Assembly: GCA_039977295.1 (NCBI GenBank)
Contig: JBDWDN010000012.1
Coordinates: forward strand, 434,001 to 498,000
Reading direction: 5' to 3'
DNA: 64,000 nucleotides
DNA from: Hellea sp039977295
GTDB taxonomy: Bacteria > Pseudomonadota > Alphaproteobacteria > Caulobacterales > Maricaulaceae
The notes under the pieces were generated by a model, which was given only the letters and a program-made list of their open reading frames with translations, ran no database searches and was not told where the DNA came from. The position numbers were made by a program, and so were the translations under genes. This document shows positions 1-7,750 of this stretch, in pieces; positions within the stretch are counted from its first letter, which is position 1, and each line of letters opens with the position of its first letter.

Positions 1-369
1 GAACAAGGAGACAGCATTGTGCAAGGCTATTTAAAACAGGTCGCATCTGACCCGCTCGATAGAAAACTTCGCCAAGCCGTCGTCGACATCCTCCCGTCAG
101 GCAATATAAATATTCAAACAATCGCTCAAGATGCGGGCATGAGTGTACGCTCTCTACAGCGTTATTTTTCGAATATTGGCGGGACATTCAGTGATTTTGC
201 CAGCGAAGTTAGAGCCGCCTTGGCGCGAGACTATTTATCACAAAATGTATTACCGATTACGGAAGTCGCGTTCCTGCTGGGATATAGTAACCCAGCTAGC
301 TTCTCGCGCGCATTCAAAATTTGGACAGGCCAAACACCAACGCAATATCAACGGGACATTGAACATTAG
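1..369 (+). CDS. AraC-family transcriptional regulator, C-terminal part (5' end outside window)
   Basis: The reading frame is open from the first base to a TAG at 367-369, so this is the 3' end of a longer gene. A GTG at 19 is in frame but is probably internal. The visible ~120 residues are an AraC-type double helix-turn-helix DNA-binding domain: the first helix pair lies around IAQDAGMSVRSLQRYF, and the second around ITEVAFLLGYSNPASFSRAF followed by the usual W-TG-TP-QYQ ending. The missing N-terminus would hold the ligand-binding or dimerisation domain, so the effector cannot be guessed. No target gene is obvious: the next gene, a secreted protease, starts 260 bases downstream on the same strand. 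Confidence 0.9.
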   Translation, partial: EQGDSIVQGYLKQVASDPLDRKLRQAVVDILPSGNINIQTIAQDAGMSVRSLQRYFSNIGGTFSDFASEVRAALARDYLSQNVLPITEVAFLLGYSNPASFSRAFKIWTGQTPTQYQRDIEH

Positions 370-629
370 CTTAGGGATTAGGAAAGCTGGATTTTACGTT
401 TAGTGTAAATTTGAGCGGATTAGAATCGATCCAACTAAGCTTCTGAGCCAATAACCTATGTGGCATGTACGTGACATCGCCTATCACGGCAAAGCAGTCC
501 TTGGATTTTATAATATAAGGCCGTATTTACTCTTAATTCATCTAGGGTAGAATATTTCAAAATTCCTCTGATAACGGTTATTGACATCACGAAAACGTGA
601 GCATAGGCAAATCGGCAGGAGGACTACGC

Positions 630-2627
630 ATGACAACACTTAACAAACTACTATTAGCAGGAACCAGCCTTGCAATGGCTGCATCACTCACAACAATCGC
701 CCACGCACAGAATGGGCCGAGTGAACGGACAGATAAAATATTAAAACATTGGACAGCAGATCGCATTGCGGCGGCCGAGCCGCGGGATATGCTGATCGAT
801 CATCGCGGCTTAGGATATGTTAAAGGCAAAAAAGGCAAGCTGACCCCTTATGGTCACTCTAAAAAGCCTGAGCTCACGTCAGCTGATAGTCGGCGCAGTT
901 TTGGCACCGTCAAATTAGATGATCAAGTTTCGCAGGACAATCAAGCTCCGACCGTGACATCTCGAACACCAAGCGACGGCGCGACCATCGGGTCCAGCCA
1001 AACCTTCTCAGCCGTTGTAACGGATGTTGATGGCGTGCGGGAAGTAACCTTTGAAGTCACCTTTGGCGGCCAAACTTACACATTCGCTGGTAATAATGTG
1101 GGCAATAATACATGGCAAACCACAGTTGACGGCTTCACGAATGGCGCCGGTAGCTGGCGCGTAATTTCCCGCGATAGGGTGAAAAAACGCGGCGGAAATA
1201 CGGGCGCAACGAATTCTTATTCCTTCACAGTTGACGGCGGAACCCCACCACCACCACCCGGCGGCGGTGTTGTCGCGAATTCACGCTGGACCAATGGCGG
1301 CGCCATTCAGACAGCTGCGGGACGTTTGCTCTATGAAATGCCCAATGGCGGCGGATGGTCTGGCTATGTCTGTTCAGGCACGGTCACAAATGATGGCGTT
1401 TCGGGACGCTCAGTCATTATAACAGCCGCGCATTGCGTTTATGATGATGCGGATGCGTCTTTTGCTCGAAACGTGATTTTCATTCCTAATCAGGACCAGA
1501 CAACGGGCTCTGCAACGGACAGAGATTGTTCAAATGATCCTGAAGGCTGCTGGGTCACAGATTTCGGTGTTGTCGAACAAAACTGGACAACCAGCGTCTT
1601 CCCAAACAATATTCCCTGGGATTATGCCTATTACGTTGTGGGCGATACGGGTAATCATTCTGGCAACGGAACTGGCGGCGCGCTTGATACAGCCGTTGGC
1701 AGCTTTGACGTTAATTTCAGTGCGCCAAATGTGAATGACGGGCAGGCGGGCGAAGCCTCACCCGACTGGACGCATGCTCTTGGCTATTCTTATTCGGATG
1801 ATCCTTTCTTTATGCACTCTGCCGAGGACATGACGACTGAAGGATCAGACAATTGGTGGCTCCCCTCTAGCCAGCTTTCCGGCGGTTCTTCCGGTGGTCC
1901 TTGGATTCAGCCTATGGATGAAGCCACTGGCACAGGCCCGCTTATGTCGGTCAATAGCTGGGGCTTTACAACATCTGACGGCATGGCTGGACCTTTCTTA
2001 AATGGAACCACCGCGCAATGTTTATTCGATGCTGCCAAGACCGGAAATTTGGGATTGGCGTCTAATCCTGACGGACAGCAAGGCCTCGTTGTCGACCCCG
2101 CTACATGTGGAGGCAGCACGTCCAATAATCCGCCAAACGCTAGCTTCTCGGATAATTGCACGGATCTGAGCTGTAGCTTTACAGACGGGTCCTCCGATAG
2201 TGACGGCAATATTGTCTCTTGGAGCTGGACCTTCGGAGACGGCGCAAGCTCAACCGCTCAAAATCCATCACATAGCTATTCTGCAGCGGGTAGCTATTCG
2301 GTCAATCTGACTGTGACGGACGATGACGGCGCTACAAATAGCACGAGCCAAACCATCACCGTATCCGATGGAAGCACAGGCGGCGGTGTGACATTGTCAA
2401 CGGTCAATGCTTATAAAGTAAAAGGTAAGAAGCGCTGGGATTATAGCTGGTCTGGCGCGACCTCTACAAATGTTGACATTTATCTGGACGGCTCTCTGGC
2501 GGCGACAACAGCCAATGACGGGGCTTACACTTTGTCAACAAACCAGAAGGGCGGCGGGTCTCACGCGCACCAAGTTTGTGAAGCTGGAACATCTACCTGT
2601 TCTGCGACTGTCACGTCAACATTCTAG
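630..2627 (+). CDS. Secreted trypsin-like serine protease with Ig-like and PKD domains
   Basis: The start is ATG 630, seven bases after a strong AGGAGG at 617-622; an in-frame GTG at 597 lacks such a site. The 665-residue product begins with a Sec signal peptide ending near AHA-Q (residue ~26). An Ig-like domain follows (about 100-205), then a proline/glycine linker. The chymotrypsin/V8-fold protease domain (about 215-490) shows the triad: His in TAAHC, Asp in WDYAY and Ser in GGSSGGP. A PKD domain (about 495-580, with WTFGDG) and a final ~80-residue beta-rich module with one Cys pair complete the protein. It is probably exported to the periplasm or secreted to act on extracellular protein. 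The PKD module may bind substrate or surface. Specificity is unknown. Confidence 0.9.
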   Translation: MTTLNKLLLAGTSLAMAASLTTIAHAQNGPSERTDKILKHWTADRIAAAEPRDMLIDHRGLGYVKGKKGKLTPYGHSKKPELTSADSRRSFGTVKLDDQVSQDNQAPTVTSRTPSDGATIGSSQTFSAVVTDVDGVREVTFEVTFGGQTYTFAGNNVGNNTWQTTVDGFTNGAGSWRVISRDRVKKRGGNTGATNSYSFTVDGGTPPPPPGGGVVANSRWTNGGAIQTAAGRLLYEMPNGGGWSGYVCSGTVTNDGVSGRSVIITAAHCVYDDADASFARNVIFIPNQDQTTGSATDRDCSNDPEGCWVTDFGVVEQNWTTSVFPNNIPWDYAYYVVGDTGNHSGNGTGGALDTAVGSFDVNFSAPNVNDGQAGEASPDWTHALGYSYSDDPFFMHSAEDMTTEGSDNWWLPSSQLSGGSSGGPWIQPMDEATGTGPLMSVNSWGFTTSDGMAGPFLNGTTAQCLFDAAKTGNLGLASNPDGQQGLVVDPATCGGSTSNNPPNASFSDNCTDLSCSFTDGSSDSDGNIVSWSWTFGDGASSTAQNPSHSYSAAGSYSVNLTVTDDDGATNSTSQTITVSDGSTGGGVTLSTVNAYKVKGKKRWDYSWSGATSTNVDIYLDGSLAATTANDGAYTLSTNQKGGGSHAHQVCEAGTSTCSATVTSTF

Positions 2628-2654
2628 GCGCTGGGCCATAATATTAAATTTAAT

Positions 2655-2678
2655 GACCGGCCTCGCGCCGGTCTTTTT
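2655..2678 (+). terminator. Rho-independent terminator of the protease gene
   Basis: Arms GACCGGC (2655-2661) and GCCGGTC (2667-2673) form a perfect 7-bp stem with a 5-base loop, followed directly by five T. It lies 28 bases after the protease stop codon. Confidence 0.9.
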
Positions 2679-2997
2679 ATGTCTGCCGCCTGGCGAAGTG
2701 ATCGCGGTAGCTTTGAGGCGTGATTTAAACGCCCCGAAATCTTAGACTATTGTGACACTGAGTTTAGCCCAGGCTCACACCGATATCGCCAAAACCGTAA
2801 GACATGTATGCAGGCTGAGTTATGTGATGCAGCCGCACAAACAAACCGCCCCGCGCTAGTCACGGCCTTGAATAGACCGTAGGTTTACATATCGGTCTGG
2901 CTTTGGCTGTGGGAGGTTTGGGTTTAGATTGGCCTACTCCAGGGGCCGCATTAGATATGTCTTTACAGGCGGGGGAGACTTAAATTAGGTAACGCCT
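2679..2997. other. Intergenic stretch without recognised gene
   Basis: About 320 bases between the protease terminator and the next small gene. I see no convincing reading frame, RNA gene or long repeat in it. It must hold the promoter of the small gene at 2998 if that gene is real. Confidence 0.5.
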
Positions 2998-3207
2998 ATG
3001 ACACCAAAACTGAGACTAAAAATTATAGATGTGTGTGACGCAAAAATCTCTCAAAGGGGTGAAAACGCAGGTCTCTCATTTTATGCGTTCTTTAAGAACA
3101 AAAATGACGATCCAGAATTATTAATGGAAGCCACGACATGGTGGATTCAAACCCATAAATTCGACCATTTTGAGAAAGCTATAAAAATCAGAGAAACGGT
3201 TATTTGA
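2998..3207 (+). CDS. Small hypothetical protein (69 aa)
   Basis: An ATG-started frame of 69 residues preceded by a weak AGGT about eight bases upstream. The predicted protein is soluble, mixed charge and aromatic-rich (SFYAFFKN, TTWWIQTHKFDHF), with no signal peptide and no motif I recognise. Its composition is protein-like, which is the main reason to keep it. It stands alone between a terminator and a convergent minus-strand gene. Function unknown; it could still be a chance frame. Confidence 0.45.
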   Translation: MTPKLRLKIIDVCDAKISQRGENAGLSFYAFFKNKNDDPELLMEATTWWIQTHKFDHFEKAIKIRETVI

Positions 3208-3250
3208 TAATAGAAAATCACTAAGTGATGGCGTCTAAAACTCTCTATTA

Positions 3251-4063
3251 CTAAGAGTCCCTTTGAATACCATTTTGAATCTTAACGCCTTTGCTAGCAA
3301 GATAATCTTCGGTTTCAGACCTGAGGGCTTTGGCTTCGCTCAATAGGGCTTCATTGCCAAGGTTGCGAAATTTTACCAATCCTTTCATCAAGGAGAGACG
3401 GTTAGCGAATACTTTGACCTCTTCGCTCTTAATGTCTTTTTCAAAAAAGCTAAGGTCTAACGGGTCAATTTCCGCCTGCCATTCACCCATGAAGAAACTA
3501 GATTCGAGAATTGAGTTTAGGTCGATATTTGTTTCAAACGCATCGCTGGCCAGGGTTGCATGTCTTCGGCGGAGTTGCTCGACTTGGTGCTTGGTTTCTG
3601 CGCGGCTGTGATTTTGGTATTTCAGAATGGAAAGGCGTAGCGTGTCCGATGATATGAGCGTTATTTTTCCTGACGATTTCATATCCTCAAAAAAGGTACT
3701 ATTGCCATTAAAATTCGTGAAGATGTTTGCAGTCCCTATTGACCCTGGGAGGGCGGGGTCTTTTTTAAGGGGCTCGCTGGAAAAAGCTTGCTGAATAGTC
3801 GTAAAGGCAGAAAGCTGCGCCGTGTCGAATTGGAGTAAATTGGTGAGTTCATAAATATCTTGATCAAGGTCTACCACTATCCCCTGCAGATAGGTAATTT
3901 CTGTTCTTTTATCTGCGGCATGTCGGGCATTCATATTAAGCTGAAATGCCAAGTAAACGCCAATCGTCACAACAATTGTCTCGCCGATAGCGTAGAGCAA
4001 GTATTTTCCAATTTGCTTTTTTGAAATCAAATTACGGCGCATCTTTTTCATAAAAAAAGGCAT
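3251..4063 (-). CDS. DUF6090-type single-pass membrane protein
   Basis: The start chosen is the ATG at 4063, which has GGAG about nine bases upstream; an upstream in-frame start at 4144 would add 27 residues of poor quality. The 270-residue product opens with a basic segment (KKMRRNLISKKQIGKYLLYA) and then one transmembrane helix around residues 21-40 (IGETIVVTIGVYLAFQLN). A long, mostly helical extracytoplasmic region follows. This N-terminal pattern is typical of the DUF6090 family, whose function is unknown. It lies downstream of the XRE/2TM regulator on the same strand with a 121-base gap, so the two may be co-transcribed. Confidence 0.7.
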   Translation of the reverse strand: MPFFMKKMRRNLISKKQIGKYLLYAIGETIVVTIGVYLAFQLNMNARHAADKRTEITYLQGIVVDLDQDIYELTNLLQFDTAQLSAFTTIQQAFSSEPLKKDPALPGSIGTANIFTNFNGNSTFFEDMKSSGKITLISSDTLRLSILKYQNHSRAETKHQVEQLRRRHATLASDAFETNIDLNSILESSFFMGEWQAEIDPLDLSFFEKDIKSEEVKVFANRLSLMKGLVKFRNLGNEALLSEAKALRSETEDYLASKGVKIQNGIQRDS

Positions 4064-4184
4064 TGAGTAATCTCCATTTCTTAGGGTCGCAAAATAGAAT
4101 AATTGCGGCCCCGATTGAGCCTCAGTTTTTTGTGCTCTCGTCACATCAAAGAAAGCTATTAAATGAAACTATGGGTTGGGCAGA

Positions 4185-4646
4185 TTAGTCTTCAGCCTCT
4201 GCTTTTTCCTGATAATAGGAGGTGAGCTCCACGATAATCAAAACGAGCCCAAACCCTGCGACGCCCACGCCCCACCAGAGGGCCGGTGCGAGCATGGCAT
4301 AGCCAGCAATCCCGTCGCTTAGGCTAATGGCTGTGAACACAAATAAGCCCAAAATATAAGACGCCAGATTAATGAGGAATGCCATCCGGATCGCATCCTT
4401 TGTTTTTGTCCGTTTTCTTTGAGCCGTTTTCTTTGCTAGGGCGCGTGCATCAACCGTTAAGGAAATAACATCCACATCAAAAGCCGCCGCCAGCGCCATT
4501 ACGGATTCGCGCGAGGCTCCGTCGCCATTTTCTATACGTTGCACGGTTCTCAGACTGAGACCCGCTGCCTCCGCGAGATGTTCTTGTGACCAGCTGCGGT
4601 CTTCGCGCCAACGTTTAATTTTTTTAGCGTCAGTATTTATTTGCAT
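4185..4646 (-). CDS. XRE-family HTH regulator with two-helix membrane domain
   Basis: 153 residues, with AGGAG seven bases before the ATG. Residues ~8-65 form an XRE/Cro-type helix-turn-helix (W-REDRSWSQEHLAEAAGLS, then RTVQRIENG). After a basic linker (KKTAQRKRTKTK) come two hydrophobic helices at about 88-108 and 120-141, giving a membrane-anchored DNA-binding protein. Such proteins are thought to sense membrane-proximal signals, but no ligand is visible here. The neighbouring DUF6090 membrane protein downstream could be a partner or target; this is inference from position only. Confidence 0.8.
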   Translation of the reverse strand: MQINTDAKKIKRWREDRSWSQEHLAEAAGLSLRTVQRIENGDGASRESVMALAAAFDVDVISLTVDARALAKKTAQRKRTKTKDAIRMAFLINLASYILGLFVFTAISLSDGIAGYAMLAPALWWGVGVAGFGLVLIIVELTSYYQEKAEAED

Positions 4647-4840
4647 GTCGATCTCCTAAGTTCGGGTTTAATATTGACACCTAAAACACTATCAAAAACC
4701 GTAATACTCACAACGTCATCGCCATGACAGACAGACGTCAGAACCGCGTCAGCCATGTGACATTGCCCCAAATAATGTGTGACAAGACTACGCCAGAACA
4801 GCCCTAAATGCTAACTGGGAGACACTAAAGGGCAGCCGCA

Positions 4841-5329
4841 TCACCCGGCGGCGTCGGCGGTCTCGCTGACGGGTCCATTGCGCAGAGCTAAAACGCCGTC
4901 GATGTAGACGGTGTAGGCGGAATGCGGCGCTATTAGATGATAGGATAAGTCTCTATTATAAGTCGGCAGTGCTAGCGTAGATCTGAATGTCGCGCTCCCA
5001 AAAGGCCCGTCCATTCCTGGCCTATCAACCTTGTTCCACCGGCCGGGCAGCGAGAAGAGCTCGCCTTGATACCGCGCGTCAAAGGTTTCAGGAGGAACAG
5101 GCTCACCCCAAATGACTTCCCAATCCCCGCTCAATTCCAAAGGCGGCCCATCATGAAAAGACCAATCTTCGGAGAGAAGTTTGCCAGCTAGGACATTTGG
5201 ACCGCCGTCTTGAGCGTAAGCTAATGGCCTAGAGCCAAGCAGCATGACACTTATGAACAATACTGAGAGCATCAAGAGAAATACCCAATACCTCTTTGCT
5301 CTATTTATTTTAAAATAACGCAGTGTCAT
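4841..5329 (-). pseudogene. Truncated 7TMR-DISM-type extracellular sensor domain
   Basis: A 162-residue frame with an N-terminal signal/anchor helix (residues ~14-39). The next segment reads LSGDWEVIWGEPVPPETFDA, then LPGRWNKV and a G-FGSATFRSTLALP stretch. This is the usual start of the periplasmic 7TMR-DISM domain of receptor kinases and cyclases (galactose-binding-like fold). In full-length members this leads on to seven transmembrane helices and an output domain. Here translation stops right after VYIDGVLALRNGPVSE and nothing resembling the remainder follows in the next ~190 bases. I call it a truncated remnant. A short secreted protein retaining only this domain is the alternative. Confidence 0.6.
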
Positions 5330-5468
5330 CCATGCATCATATCATTAACTCACAGATGATATATACGATAAACTGCGTATTTGATTTTCCGATTTCAAGC
5401 GAGGTTAAGCTTCGCATGTCTTCCAGTGATGATTTGACTCGCTAGATACCGATTTCTATGGGGTAGGA

Positions 5469-5876
5469 ATGAAACCGCATATTCAAAGGCTCTTTGTTCT
5501 CACCTTTGTATTATTCATCGGCAATAAGCTCGTTCTAAGGCCTTGGTTATTAGAGACATCAGATAGCGCCGTCTTGCAGGGGCTGGTTTATTCTGTCCCC
5601 AATTTCTGTGAAGCCGTGATGGGCGTCATAATTTTGACGAACCTTGCACTCTATGCGCGGCGTTCAATTAAGGCGCTATCGACCATTAGTAACGCAATGA
5701 TATATAATGCGGCCACGCTTATTGCGCTGATTTATGTGATCACCCAAGAATATGGAGGTCACAGTTTAGGCGGAAATAATACCTATGACCCTATTGATGT
5801 GTTGGCGTCGATTTTAGGGTTAGTATTCATAAATCGGGTCATTGCAGAAACAGGGTTTGAAAACCGTAACGCTTAA
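5469..5876 (+). CDS. Small multi-pass membrane protein, unknown function
   Basis: 135 residues from ATG 5469, preceded by GGGGTAGGA. Hydrophobic segments lie near residues 5-20, 36-62, 75-93 and 108-122, suggesting four membrane helices. A polar loop (QEYGGHSLGGNNTYDPID) sits before the last helix. I do not recognise the family. It is transcribed divergently from the truncated sensor at 4841-5329, and its own downstream neighbour (DM13 protein) is convergent, so it appears monocistronic. Confidence 0.7.
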   Translation: MKPHIQRLFVLTFVLFIGNKLVLRPWLLETSDSAVLQGLVYSVPNFCEAVMGVIILTNLALYARRSIKALSTISNAMIYNAATLIALIYVITQEYGGHSLGGNNTYDPIDVLASILGLVFINRVIAETGFENRNA

Positions 5877-6076
5877 TGGGGTCTTTTTCGATTTCCTGCG
5901 CCATCTTAACGGACTCGTGGGTCTAAAGAGCCGTGTCACTTAGTTCCAGCCAGCACTGATTTTGCACCTCTCTTTTTTATTGAGTGCTGGTCGTCATACT
6001 TTAGGCGATTTTAAGAAACTCGCTCTTAACTGGTCTGAGGCTTTGATTTAGCTTTGTAAAATGCTCGTAGACTATT

Positions 6077-6526
6077 CTACGGATTTTCTACTAGATCAAA
6101 TCCGCCCCAAAGCACCGAGAACGCTTCACAGTGAATAACGACGCTTTTATAATCCGAGAGGTTCACATCTTTGGGGATGATATAGCTTTGGGCGCCTCTG
6201 TTAGATTTTAGGATACCAAGCTTGAGGGATGTGCCCTCTACGCTGCCGCTATCGAGATCAGAAATTGTATTGGACGACAAATAAAGTTTCAAATCTGGCC
6301 CGCCTTTGGTTTTGAAGTCATCATCGAACTTAATGACGCTTTGACCGTCCTGCTCGGCCACGCTCCACGTGCCTTTGATATTATAGCGCTTTTTGACGAA
6401 TGCCGCAGATGCAGACTCGGAGGCAGGGGCGTCCATGGAAGGCGCTTTAGAGCTTTGCGCGCTGGCTCCGAGCGATAAAAGACCCGAAAGGCCTGCGATA
6501 CAGGCAAATTTCAAAATAGTGTTCAT
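6077..6526 (-). CDS. Exported DM13-domain protein
   Basis: 149 residues with a clear signal peptide (MNTILKFACIAGLSGLLSLGASA, cleavage near residue 23). The mature part matches the DM13 pattern: a G-W-V start, IKFDDDFKTKGGPDLKLYLS, then LG-LK-N-GAQSYIIP, and a terminal VVIHCEAFSVLWGGFDL containing one Cys. DM13 domains are small beta-sandwich modules proposed to take part in electron transfer or redox chemistry; the bacterial role is not settled. It is transcribed divergently from the methionine synthase genes. Confidence 0.8.
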   Translation of the reverse strand: MNTILKFACIAGLSGLLSLGASAQSSKAPSMDAPASESASAAFVKKRYNIKGTWSVAEQDGQSVIKFDDDFKTKGGPDLKLYLSSNTISDLDSGSVEGTSLKLGILKSNRGAQSYIIPKDVNLSDYKSVVIHCEAFSVLWGGFDLVENP

Positions 6527-6606
6527 ATCAGCTTATTGCCAGAGTTGGCGCGCCCGCGATAGTCACGCTTCTGTGAAAAAGCAGTAGTAGTGACGAATTC
6601 TCATTA

Positions 6607-6626
6607 ATATAAAGATTTCTTTATAT
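6607..6626. promoter_or_regulatory. Perfect 9-bp inverted repeat upstream of metH (ArsR-type operator candidate)
   Basis: Arms ATATAAAGA (6607-6615) and TCTTTATAT (6618-6626) are exact reverse complements around a 2-base centre. The site lies 58 bases upstream of the split methionine synthase and about 80 bases upstream of the divergent DM13 gene. AT-rich palindromes of this kind are typical of ArsR-family regulators, some of which control the methionine cycle. Assigning that class here is inference. No riboswitch was recognised in the leader. Confidence 0.55.
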
Positions 6627-6683
6627 ACTTTCCGTTTCGCGCAGTTTAAGGGGTGTTAATATTGTCAATTAGGGTTCGTTATA

Positions 6684-7748
6684 ATGAGTCATGCCTCGCC
6701 AATTTGGGATGAAATCGCCGCCGCAGCACAAAGCCGTGTTCTTATGCTCGACGGCGCTATGGGGACGATGCTGCAAAAGCAAAACCTTGCGGAAGGGGAT
6801 TTTCGCGGAGAGCGGTTCAATGACTGGCCAAGCCCGCTTCAAGGGAATAATGATTTATTGGTTCTAACGAAGCCCTCGGCAGTTGAAGCTGTGCATCATG
6901 CTTTTCTGGAAGCCGGAGCAGACCTCATCGAGACCAATTCTTTTAATGCCACAACGATTAGCCAGGCCGATTATGACATGTCTGGTCTTGCCGATGAGAT
7001 AGCACGCGCCTCGGCCGCCTTAGCGCGAAAATGCGCGGATGACTGGACAGCGAAAACGCCGAGTAAGCCGCGGGCCGTTTTAGGCTCTGTCGGGCCAATG
7101 AATAAGACGCTGTCGATTTCTCCCAAAGTTGAGGACCCCGGTTACCGCGACGTGACATTTGATGAGGTGCGCGATAGCTATATTGGCCAGATCTGCGCCA
7201 TGGTCGATATTGTTGATGCGGTCTTGATAGAGACTGTATTTGATACACTTAATTGCAAAGCCGCCATTGCTGCCGCGCGGGCTGTCTTTGCCGAAGTCGG
7301 TTATGAAAAACCGCTTCTGATTTCAGGAACCATCACAGATCGTTCTGGCCGAACATTGTCTGGCCAGACCCCTGAGGCTTTCTGGACATCCATCGCCCAT
7401 GCGCGGCCTTTCGCTGTTGGGTTAAATTGTGCCTTGGGGGCGGATGAGATGCGCCCGCATATAGAGGCGCTGTCGCGCGTTGCCGATACCCGTATCATGG
7501 CGTTCCCAAATGCAGGATTGCCAAATGCTTTCGGTGAATATGACGAAACACCCGAGGATATGCAGCGCCAAATGGCGCCATGGGCAGAGGAGGGACTTGT
7601 CAATATTCTAGGGGGATGTTGCGGGTCTACGCCCGAGCATATTGGCGCTATCGCAAAAGCGGTTGCGAATTCTACGCCGCGTATTGTCCCGGCTCAAAAG
7701 CCAACCCTTCGCTTATCTGGCCTCGAGCCGTTTCAGATCGCAGTTTAG
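6684..7748 (+). CDS. metH: Methionine synthase, homocysteine-binding half (split MetH, part 1)
   Basis: 354 residues forming a homocysteine S-methyltransferase barrel. It starts with MLDGAMGTMLQ. The zinc-binding cysteines of the cobalamin-dependent enzyme are in place: Cys249 (VGLNCALG) and Cys312/Cys313 (LGGCCGSTPEH). In the one-gene MetH of E. coli this is the first ~350 residues; here it is a separate gene ending two bases before the ATG of the second part. The pair should make L-methionine from homocysteine using methyl-tetrahydrofolate. The start ATG 6684 has only a weak ribosome site. An inverted repeat lies 58 bases upstream. Confidence 0.95.
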   Translation: MSHASPIWDEIAAAAQSRVLMLDGAMGTMLQKQNLAEGDFRGERFNDWPSPLQGNNDLLVLTKPSAVEAVHHAFLEAGADLIETNSFNATTISQADYDMSGLADEIARASAALARKCADDWTAKTPSKPRAVLGSVGPMNKTLSISPKVEDPGYRDVTFDEVRDSYIGQICAMVDIVDAVLIETVFDTLNCKAAIAAARAVFAEVGYEKPLLISGTITDRSGRTLSGQTPEAFWTSIAHARPFAVGLNCALGADEMRPHIEALSRVADTRIMAFPNAGLPNAFGEYDETPEDMQRQMAPWAEEGLVNILGGCCGSTPEHIGAIAKAVANSTPRIVPAQKPTLRLSGLEPFQIAV

Positions 7749-7750
7749 AT

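Noticed and set aside
6587..6683. SAM or cobalamin riboswitch before metH
   Set aside because: The leader is too short and lacks the conserved stems; only a palindrome is seen.
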